Shown one piece after another: positions 1 through 5,763 of a DNA stretch of 6,767 nt (its first letter is position 1; each line of letters starts with the position of its first letter). The stretch is taken from positions 1-6,767 of the forward strand of contig PWXL01000047.1 in assembly GCA_003561145.1 (NCBI GenBank), in the 5' to 3' direction. A program made the translations under genes and the position numbers. The DNA is from Candidatus Atribacteria bacterium (GTDB lineage: Bacteria; Atribacterota; Atribacteria; Atribacterales; Atribacteraceae). The notes beneath the pieces are model-generated. The model did no database searches, had not been told where the DNA came from, and saw nothing but the letters and a program-made list of their open reading frames with translations.

Positions 1-7
1 AATCATC

Positions 8-841
8 ATGGCAGCACCTGTTCTCTGGCAGGAAATCACCTGGCCGGAAGTAAAAAAAGTGAGTGAAGAAATAGGCATAGCCATTCTTCCCATTGGGGCT
101 ACCGAGCAGCACGGGTACCACTGCCCCTGTGGGGTGGATGCGTATAACGCCTATGAACTGGCTAAAAAGGTTTCAGCCGACACTGGAGCCATTGTCGCCC
201 CACCCATGCCGTATGGGAGCCATCCCTATTTTCATTACGGGTTTGTGGGAACTCTTCCCATCCGGGCTACCGTACAGATTGAGTTTGTCCGTGACATTGT
301 GAAAGGGCTGGTGAACTCGGGTTTCAAAAAGGTCATCATCATGCAGGCACACGGCCAGTGGTGGACCCTGCATACGGCATTGCAGGAAATCGCGCTGGAT
401 GTGGACTGTTTCATGGCGGTCGCAACTTGGTGGGAGCTGGCCTGCCAGACCATCAAGGAAGTGTGTTCCACTCCCTTCAAGCACGCTGATGAAGTGGAAA
501 CATCAGTAAGCCTTGCCTTGTATCCCGAGTTGTGTGACATGTCGAAAGCCGAACCGGATGACACCCTGAAACCGTACCTTGACCGTCGCTTTACCCGTCC
601 CGCCGTGCATGCGGACCTTCTCAACGCTTTTCCAATTGAAGCTATCACCTTCGTACCCCAGGAAAGCACCATGCGGACAGGGGTTCCAGGAAACCCCACG
701 CTCGCAACGGCTGAAAAAGGAAAGGCCATTGTGGATACGGCGGTCAAGGTGGTCACAGACCTGGTGGAGTACTTGAAAGCCAATTATAAACCGGACGAAT
801 ACCCACCGGTCAAACCAAAATTGAAGGTGGATATGTATTGA
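8..841 (+). CDS. Creatininase-family metal-dependent hydrolase
   Basis: A 277-residue cytoplasmic protein of the creatininase superfamily, whose members hydrolyse cyclic amides and related ring C-N or C-C bonds at a di-metal centre. The N-terminal metal motif is intact: ATEQHGYH followed by GVD puts likely ligands at E33, H35 and D44. GSH (70-72) and GT (81-82) follow. The central family motif, usually HGGN, is here AHGQWW with H115 as probable ligand. HADEVETS (159-166) matches the family HAGExETS block, and GNPTLATAEKGK (228-239) matches the usual C-terminal motif. Length is normal for the family. The ATG at 8 gives the expected short lead into the W..I motif, but only seven bases lie upstream, so no ribosome site can be judged. 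The stop overlaps the next gene's ATG by one base. Family membership is secure; the substrate is not known. Creatininase itself is unlikely beside a sugar kinase. A lactonase, lactamase or IolN-like ring-opening hydrolase (3-dehydro-scyllo-inosose hydrolase, same superfamily) is more plausible. Confidence 0.93.
   Translation: MAAPVLWQEITWPEVKKVSEEIGIAILPIGATEQHGYHCPCGVDAYNAYELAKKVSADTGAIVAPPMPYGSHPYFHYGFVGTLPIRATVQIEFVRDIVKGLVNSGFKKVIIMQAHGQWWTLHTALQEIALDVDCFMAVATWWELACQTIKEVCSTPFKHADEVETSVSLALYPELCDMSKAEPDDTLKPYLDRRFTRPAVHADLLNAFPIEAITFVPQESTMRTGVPGNPTLATAEKGKAIVDTAVKVVTDLVEYLKANYKPDEYPPVKPKLKVDMY
823..830 (+). promoter_or_regulatory. Ribosome binding site of the FGGY kinase
   Basis: GAAGGTGG lies inside the end of the hydrolase gene, 10 bases before the ATG at 841 and 7 bases before an in-frame TTG at 838. 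Both spacings are workable. The ATG is preferred because it is the stronger codon and forms a TGATG stop-start junction; using TTG would add a single residue. Confidence 0.6.
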
Positions 842-2370
842 TGGGTACCTGCCTCTTGGGGGTGGATATCGGTTCAGGGGGGTGCAAAGTTACTCTCCTG
901 AACCTGGAAAAAGAAACAGCATCGACACTCGCGGGTGAATATTTCACTGATCACCCCCGGCCGGGATGGACCGAACAGGATCCCGAGGAGTGGATACAAC
1001 GCGCAGGAGAGCTTATCCGGAAAATCCTACTCACCACTGCAACCGATCCCCGAGACATACGGGCGGTAGCTGTTGGAGGTGTGACACATTCTCCGGTGCT
1101 TGTGGGAGAGAATCAAAGGCCAATCATTCCAGCCCTTCATATTACCGATTCCCGCAGCGCGGATCAGGCCCGGCGGCTGGAAGAGCGTTTCGGTGACCGT
1201 TTTCTGGAAATCGAACTCAACCGGGTAGGTCCCATGTGGACTGCCGCTATGCTTTTGTGGATACGGGAAGAGTGGCCCGATGTCTGGGGACGTGTGAAAC
1301 GGCTCCTTTTTCCCAAGGATTATGTGCGCTTCCGCCTCTCGGGAAGCCACTGTACCGACTGGGTGGATGCCGAAGGAACACTCTTTTTCAATGCACGGGA
1401 AAAGTGCTGGGATGAGGAAGTGTGCTCGTATATACACATACCCAGACACTGGCTACCCGCGATAGCAGCACCGTGGGAAATAGTGGGAGCGGTCAATGAA
1501 GTAGGGGCGTCCTGGTCGGGCCTTGTTCAAGGCACAGCAGTAGTAACCGGTACCACGGACACCCTGCTTGAAGTCGCTGCTGCGGGAGCCCGGGAAAAAG
1601 GAGATTGTACGGTGAAGCTCGCCACTTTCGGCCGCATTTGCGTGTTGAGCGATAAGGCGGTTGCCGATCCCGGTCTCATCACCTATTCCTACCTCCTCCC
1701 CGGACTATGGTATCCCGGTACCGGTACCAAGTCATGCGCATCATCACTCAAGTGGTTTCGGGACAATTTCTGCCGTGATATCCGGGAACATGAAAATGTG
1801 TTTTCCCTGATGGAGGAAGAAGCGGGTAATGTACCGGCCGGAGCCGAAGGTTTGCTGTACCATCCCTACCTGCAGGGAGAAGGTTCGCCCTATTACGATA
1901 CGGATTTACGGGCCAGTTTCCTTGGCATGACCGCCTACCATGAGCGGGGTCACCTCATCCGCGCGGTCATGGAAGGGACAGCCTTTTCACTGCTTGACAG
2001 CTTATTGTTCCTGAAGGAACGAGGGCTTTCGCCTTCGCCGCCGCTTCGCCTCATCGGGGGAGGAAGTAAAAGTCATCTCTGGAGCAGCGTAGTTGCTGAT
2101 GTATTGGAAACCGAATGTGTGGTGCCTCGTCTTACCGACTCTTCCCTCGGTGGAGCCATGCTCGCCGGGATGGGAGTGGGGCTTTTTGATACCCTGGCAC
2201 AAGCTCAGGAGCGGTTCTTCCGCGTGGATCGCCGTATCATTCCTGATCCACAGCGGTACGATGTGTACCGCACCCTTTTTTCAGAGTACAGAAAAGTACA
2301 CGATGTGCTGGAAGCAGTGAACCATCGTCTTTCAGCTTTCCAAAAAGAACAATACTGGAATGGAGCATAG
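841..2370 (+). CDS. FGGY-family carbohydrate kinase, xylulokinase-like
   Basis: A 509-residue cytoplasmic kinase expected to phosphorylate a sugar, ketose or polyol with ATP. The N-terminal FGGY domain opens with LLGVDIGSGGCK (5-16), the phosphate-binding loop with D9. PGWTEQDPEEW (41-51) is a typical xylulokinase-group motif. TDSR (102-105) sits where xylulokinases have NDxR, and DAEGT (176-180) where they have DASGT. In the C-terminal domain TGTTDTLLEVAAAG (236-249) supplies the probable catalytic base D240. RAVMEGTAFSL (374-384), GGGSKSHLW (406-414) and SSLGGAMLAGMGVG (434-447) form the usual C-terminal FGGY signature and nucleotide site. The length is right for xylulokinase-like enzymes. 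However, the sugar-binding QMHG of true xylulokinases is replaced by VTHS (81-84), so D-xylulose should not be assumed. The gene overlaps the hydrolase stop by one base, and the next gene starts three bases after its own stop, which suggests translational coupling. The kinase fold is secure and the substrate is open. Confidence 0.92.
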   Translation: MGTCLLGVDIGSGGCKVTLLNLEKETASTLAGEYFTDHPRPGWTEQDPEEWIQRAGELIRKILLTTATDPRDIRAVAVGGVTHSPVLVGENQRPIIPALHITDSRSADQARRLEERFGDRFLEIELNRVGPMWTAAMLLWIREEWPDVWGRVKRLLFPKDYVRFRLSGSHCTDWVDAEGTLFFNAREKCWDEEVCSYIHIPRHWLPAIAAPWEIVGAVNEVGASWSGLVQGTAVVTGTTDTLLEVAAAGAREKGDCTVKLATFGRICVLSDKAVADPGLITYSYLLPGLWYPGTGTKSCASSLKWFRDNFCRDIREHENVFSLMEEEAGNVPAGAEGLLYHPYLQGEGSPYYDTDLRASFLGMTAYHERGHLIRAVMEGTAFSLLDSLLFLKERGLSPSPPLRLIGGGSKSHLWSSVVADVLETECVVPRLTDSSLGGAMLAGMGVGLFDTLAQAQERFFRVDRRIIPDPQRYDVYRTLFSEYRKVHDVLEAVNHRLSAFQKEQYWNGA

Positions 2371-2373
2371 CTT

Positions 2374-3819
2374 ATGATACATCCTTTTCAACTCCGCATG
2401 ATCCAAACCGAACTTGCCGATGTAGTGGGGGAAGCCCATGTTATGAGCAAAGAAGCAGACCGTATGGTATATGGTGTTGACTATATGTGGCTTCCCCGCA
2501 TGTGGGTAGACAGGGGTCTTATTCCGCCCCTTCCTGATATGGTTGTCCTTCCCGCATCCGCAGAAGAGCTGTCCCGGGTACTCACAATAGCCAATACCTA
2601 TCATATTCCGGTTACCCCGTGGGGTGGAGGATCCGGGAGCCAGGGGGGCGCCATGCCCGTATACGCAGGGATCACCATCGATCTCAAGCGTATGAACCGT
2701 ATCGATGAGATAAACCACAACTCTCAAACCGTAACCGCGCAATGCGGTGTAAACGGGTATGAGTTGGAGAGCACCCTCAACCGGGAAGGGTATACCCTCG
2801 GTCATATTCCGGCTTCCCTGCATTCTGCAACGCTCGGAGGATACATGGCCTGCCGCGGGTCCGGGGTGTTGTCCACCAAGTACGGAAAAATCGAGGATAT
2901 TGTCCTGGCCTGCCAGGTAGTCCTTCCCAACGGGGACATCATCGACACGCTTCCCTTGCCCAACCATGCCTCTGGTCCCGGCCTTCACCAGCTTTTTGTG
3001 GGGGCGGAAGGATCTTTCGGAATCGTGAGCAAGGCAACCTTGCGCATAGAAAAAATTCCGCAGGAACGGCGTTTTCAAGCCTGTCTCTTTCCTTCTTTAT
3101 CCAACGGCCTGGAAGCCGGGCGGCGTATTATGCTCGAGCGGTTGGGAATAAGTGTTATTCGACTGTATGACGAGAGGGAGACCATCAAGCAGGTAAAACG
3201 CGTTCTGGGTATTTCAGTGGAAGAAGGCAATTACATGGTGCTCGGTTTCGAGGGTCGCCCTGACTTTCTCGACATCCAGGAACGGGAAGCCATGGCCATC
3301 TGTGAAGAGCTGGGAGCACAATGGCTTGACCCTGAAGCAGGATGGGCCTGGTGGAACAAGCGGTATAATTTTTATTTCCCCCCGCACTGCCTGGACCTTC
3401 CCTGGATGTTCGGCACCATGGACACCCTGTGTACTTTTGAACAGATGGAGAACCTCTACTGGACGAAAAAAAGAACCCTGGAAGAGAAGTATGCCAAGTG
3501 GGATCTTGAATACATCGCGCATTTTTCCCACTGGTATCCGTATGGCGTGATGGTCTATGACCGTTTCATCATACAGGATCCTCCCGCCGATCCCGAGGAA
3601 GCACTCGCCCTGCATAACGAAGTGTGGAATGTGGCGGTTCGCACTTCCATTGCCTGCGGCGGCGTCCTCAACGAGCACCATGGTGTGGGCCTGAAACTGG
3701 CACGATTAGTGAGGGAACAGTACGGACCGGCTTTCCAGGTACTGGAGGGATTCAAAAAAGCCACCGACCCTGTGAATATTCTCAACCCCGGCAAGATGGG
3801 CTTCGGGCCCACGCTCTGA
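2374..3819 (+). CDS. FAD-binding oxidoreductase, GlcD / alkyl-DHAP-synthase type
   Basis: A 481-residue flavoprotein of the VAO/PCMH fold. The FAD-binding domain covers roughly 50-228: LPASAEELSRVL (59-70), the pyrophosphate loop PWGGGSGSQGG (82-92), PASLHSATLGGY (146-157), YGKIEDIVL (170-178) and LFVGAEGSFGIVS (207-219). The C-terminal substrate domain carries RLYDERET (263-270), HFSHWYPYGVMVYDRF (383-398), GGVLNEHHGVG (429-439) and the closing DPVNILNPGKM (465-475). RLYD, HFSH and HHGVG resemble alkyldihydroxyacetonephosphate synthase more than classical glycolate oxidase, which has a GEHG.G motif at the last site. No signal peptide or membrane segment is apparent. GGAG (2362-2365) lies eight bases before the ATG and supports this start. 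The following GlcF-like and ETF genes argue for a dehydrogenase that oxidises a hydroxy acid, polyol or sugar and hands electrons to ETF, rather than for ether-lipid synthesis, which has no net redox change. Alternatives are a D-lactate- or glycolate-dehydrogenase-like enzyme. The family is certain; the substrate is unknown. Confidence 0.92.
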   Translation: MIHPFQLRMIQTELADVVGEAHVMSKEADRMVYGVDYMWLPRMWVDRGLIPPLPDMVVLPASAEELSRVLTIANTYHIPVTPWGGGSGSQGGAMPVYAGITIDLKRMNRIDEINHNSQTVTAQCGVNGYELESTLNREGYTLGHIPASLHSATLGGYMACRGSGVLSTKYGKIEDIVLACQVVLPNGDIIDTLPLPNHASGPGLHQLFVGAEGSFGIVSKATLRIEKIPQERRFQACLFPSLSNGLEAGRRIMLERLGISVIRLYDERETIKQVKRVLGISVEEGNYMVLGFEGRPDFLDIQEREAMAICEELGAQWLDPEAGWAWWNKRYNFYFPPHCLDLPWMFGTMDTLCTFEQMENLYWTKKRTLEEKYAKWDLEYIAHFSHWYPYGVMVYDRFIIQDPPADPEEALALHNEVWNVAVRTSIACGGVLNEHHGVGLKLARLVREQYGPAFQVLEGFKKATDPVNILNPGKMGFGPTL

Positions 3820-3833
3820 CCGCGAGATTACAG

Positions 3834-3845
3834 AGAAGGACAGGA
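3834..3845 (+). promoter_or_regulatory. Double purine-rich ribosome site before the GlcF-like gene
   Basis: The 35-base gap after the oxidoreductase is the longest in the operon. It holds AGAAGGA (3834-3840, 14 bases before the ATG at 3855) and AGGA (3842-3845, nine bases before it). The second has better spacing. No promoter or terminator is recognisable in this gap, so co-transcription is likely. Confidence 0.5.
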
Positions 3846-3854
3846 TAAACCCAT

Positions 3855-4958
3855 ATGCTGAAAACTCTTCAAGAATACGAACACGATCTGTACGGATGCC
3901 GTTTTTGTCCCATGTGCAAGCCCTCTTCCGAAGTGGCCAACATCACCCAGGTGGAGAGCCATACCACGCGAGCACGCGCCATGATGTTGTGGCGCTATGC
4001 AGCCGGTGTGGCCGAACTCAGCAGGGACGAAATTGAATTGCTCTACCGCTCGACCCTGGATTCGGTAAGTGAGGCATGGTGTGTCAATCATTACCCGGTC
4101 AGCGGGTATATAGCCGCAGCGCGAAGGAGTATCTTCTCCCAGGGCCGCGCACCGGAGGAGGTTAAAGGAGCTCTCGAATTTTACACCTCGTTGAAGAATA
4201 AAGGGGACGGCGATGTGCTTCTCCTGGCGTGCGAGATCGCCCAGACCAACGAGGCAACGATGCTTGATGTCGCTCTTTCAATTCTTGAAAAGGGGGGCAT
4301 CAGGGCGCGTGCTCTTCCGCTTCTCGATGGGTCATTCGCTTACAGTTTGGGGGCAGAAAAAGAAGCACGTGAACGTACGAGCATTGTAGCAGAAGCGATA
4401 CGGGAAAGCGGGGCGCACACGGTCTATTGCGATGGTCCGCGCACCCAGTGGGCCCTTACTGAATTAGCTTTGATACTGGGTGTGGAACTACCGAAAGATA
4501 TTGTTATCAAGCCGTTTGCGGAAGTTATGTTGAAGGTCGCCCAACCTGCTGCATCAGCTGGAAAAGTATTTTTCCATGACTGCCGTTCGGCCATGGGCCT
4601 TGCCCGGACCCTTCCGACTGACGCCGCGATATTGCCCGATTGCACAGGACCCGAAGAGGTGCTTGGCACAGGTGAAGTATACGAACTTCCACGCCGCGTT
4701 CTCGATGCTTTGGGGATGGAACGCACCTTTTCGGTGTGGAACCGGGCCATGGCGAAAAGCTGTGGCGCCGATGACGGATTAGATCTCACCTATCCCGAGC
4801 TTGCCATGGAGCTTGCACGAGAGCGAATCCGCAAGGTGCGGGAAACCGGGGCCCAGAAGCTGGTGACGGGTTCACCCCTGTGTGCGGCCCATATGCGGGA
4901 TGCTTTATTCGAAGACAAAACATACGTTGCGTGGTTGGCAGAATTAGTATACAGGTGA
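3855..4958 (+). CDS. GlcF/HdrD-like protein with a degenerate iron-sulfur and CCG region
   Basis: A 367-residue protein laid out like the glycolate-oxidase GlcF and heterodisulfide-reductase HdrD subunits, which carry electrons for a partner flavoprotein. The N-terminal motif is CRFCPMC (C15, C18, C21), followed at 25 by serine where a ferredoxin has its fourth cysteine. The second ferredoxin motif is reduced to WCVNHYPV (C76), with tyrosine 80 where the last cysteine is expected. At most one cluster seems possible, using C15, C18, C21 and perhaps C76. The two C-terminal CCG-type domains are also eroded. The first keeps only C126 and C192. The second keeps HDC (C243), SCGADDG (C303, serine for the first cysteine of CCG) and SPLC (C343, serine for the first cysteine of CxxC). 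The frame is open and motif spacing is preserved, so this looks like a functional divergent subfamily rather than a broken gene. Position between the flavoprotein and EtfB suggests a structural or electron-relay subunit of that complex. Assignment rests on layout and residual motifs. Confidence 0.78.
   Translation: MLKTLQEYEHDLYGCRFCPMCKPSSEVANITQVESHTTRARAMMLWRYAAGVAELSRDEIELLYRSTLDSVSEAWCVNHYPVSGYIAAARRSIFSQGRAPEEVKGALEFYTSLKNKGDGDVLLLACEIAQTNEATMLDVALSILEKGGIRARALPLLDGSFAYSLGAEKEARERTSIVAEAIRESGAHTVYCDGPRTQWALTELALILGVELPKDIVIKPFAEVMLKVAQPAASAGKVFFHDCRSAMGLARTLPTDAAILPDCTGPEEVLGTGEVYELPRRVLDALGMERTFSVWNRAMAKSCGADDGLDLTYPELAMELARERIRKVRETGAQKLVTGSPLCAAHMRDALFEDKTYVAWLAELVYR
4953..4958 (+). 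promoter_or_regulatory. Ribosome site of etfB overlapping the upstream stop codon
   Basis: AGGTGA is a strong anti-Shine-Dalgarno match, and its last three bases are the TGA stop of the preceding gene. It lies four bases before the GTG at 4963. That GTG yields the canonical MRIVVTVKQVP start of EtfB; the neighbouring GTG at 4961 meets a TAG after two codons. The site therefore decides a non-ATG start and suggests coupled translation. Confidence 0.7.
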
Positions 4959-4962
4959 CGGT

Positions 4963-5763
4963 GTGCGTATAGTGGTAACGGTAAAACAGGTTCCCGAGAC
5001 AGGGGATGTGAAGATGGATGAAGCGACCGGCACCCTGGTGCGCGAGGGGTGTGAGAGTATCATGAATCCCCTTGACCTCCATGCGGTGGAGGCTTCTCTC
5101 ACGCTTACAAAGAACCATGGAGGGAAAATCACCGTCATTTCCATGGGCCCCCCCAATGCCGAACGGGCCTTGCGGGAGGCTCTTTCCATGGGGTGTCATA
5201 ACGCCCTGTTGATATCGGGCCGCGCTTTCGCAGGATCAGATACCTGGGCTACGGCTCTTGCGTTGTCGCAAGCGGTGAAACGCTGCGGTCCGTTTGATCT
5301 CATATTGTGCGGAGAAAAGGCCACCGACGGGGAGACCGGACAGGTAGGGCCGGAATTGGCGGCCCTGCTCGATATACCACTGGTGACCTATGTCGGCCGC
5401 ATTGTGGATGTACAAAAAGGAAAAATTATCGCTGAACGATTTCTTGAAGATGGGCGTGAGAAAATTGAGGCGGACCTCCCGGCTGTACTTACCCTGGTGC
5501 GGGCGGTCAATTCTCCCCGCCTTCCCACCTTGCGGGGAAAAAAGGCCGCGCGGGCGGCAGAAATTCCCCGCCTGGATGAGTCTCAACTTGAGCTGAATCC
5601 TGGCCGGGTGGGTGTACGTGGTTCACCTACCCGGGTGGAAAAGATATACACGCCGCAAGTCACCCGCACCTCCCGCATGGTGCATGCAACAGATAAAGAT
5701 AAAGCTCAAGAGGCCGTGGAGGAATATATCGCTTTTTTAAAGGAAAAAGGGGTATTACGGTGA
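4963..5763 (+). CDS. etfB: Electron transfer flavoprotein, beta subunit
   Basis: A 266-residue cytoplasmic ETF beta subunit, which pairs with EtfA to accept electrons from flavin dehydrogenases. Family motifs run in order: VKQVPETGDVKMD (7-19), GTLVREG (23-29), MNPLDLHAVEA (34-44), SMGPPNAERALREALSMG (60-77), FAGSDTWATA (89-98), CGEKATDGETGQVGPELA (116-133) with the nucleotide-binding DGETGQVGP loop, and PLVTYV (139-144). The dehydrogenase-recognition and C-terminal arm region includes VNSPRLPTLRGKKAARAAEIP (182-202), a typical ETF beta motif. Length is normal. The N-terminal MNP.DLHA.E block and DGETGQVGP loop resemble ETFs of anaerobes that work with acyl-CoA or lactate dehydrogenases, some of which bifurcate electrons and bind FAD instead of AMP in the beta subunit. 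Whether this one does cannot be settled from motifs alone. The gene starts with GTG four bases after the previous stop, and its stop overlaps the etfA start by four bases (GTGA). ETF beta identity is very secure. Confidence 0.96.
   Translation: MRIVVTVKQVPETGDVKMDEATGTLVREGCESIMNPLDLHAVEASLTLTKNHGGKITVISMGPPNAERALREALSMGCHNALLISGRAFAGSDTWATALALSQAVKRCGPFDLILCGEKATDGETGQVGPELAALLDIPLVTYVGRIVDVQKGKIIAERFLEDGREKIEADLPAVLTLVRAVNSPRLPTLRGKKAARAAEIPRLDESQLELNPGRVGVRGSPTRVEKIYTPQVTRTSRMVHATDKDKAQEAVEEYIAFLKEKGVLR
5746..5752 (+). promoter_or_regulatory. Ribosome site of etfA inside the end of etfB
   Basis: AAAGGGG, part of a longer purine run beginning AGGA at 5741, lies seven bases before the GTG at 5760. 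That GTG forms a GTGA overlap with the etfB stop. No in-frame ATG is available until residue 87, well inside the conserved N-terminal domain, so the GTG is effectively forced. Confidence 0.6.

Noticed and set aside
235..783. A 182-codon open frame on the minus strand
   Set aside because: It is antisense to the well-supported creatininase-family gene, has a serine/arginine-rich composition typical of antisense translation, and shows no family motif.
1717..1728. Perfect 12-base palindrome GGTACCGGTACC
   Set aside because: It lies within the kinase coding region and encodes part of PGTGTK. There is no second copy and no promoter context, so an operator role is not supported.
841..2370. Annotating the kinase as XylB or glycerol kinase
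   Set aside because: The general FGGY motifs are present, but the substrate motif is not that of xylulokinase, and no glycerol kinase NQRE motif is seen at the same place.
2332..3078. A 248-codon open frame on the minus strand
   Set aside because: It lies antisense to the end of the kinase and the FAD domain of the oxidoreductase, both with clear family motifs. Its translation has no recognisable domain and reads like a chance antisense frame.
3814..3835. Small inverted repeat CTCTG...CAGAG across the stop of the oxidoreductase
   Set aside because: A five-base stem with a 12-base loop and no T-run is too weak for a terminator, and the downstream genes look co-transcribed.
3855..4958. Reading the GlcF-like gene as a pseudogene because of its missing cysteines
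   Set aside because: The frame is intact over 367 codons, has a ribosome site and sits in a compact operon. Residual motifs keep their spacing, which fits divergence better than decay.
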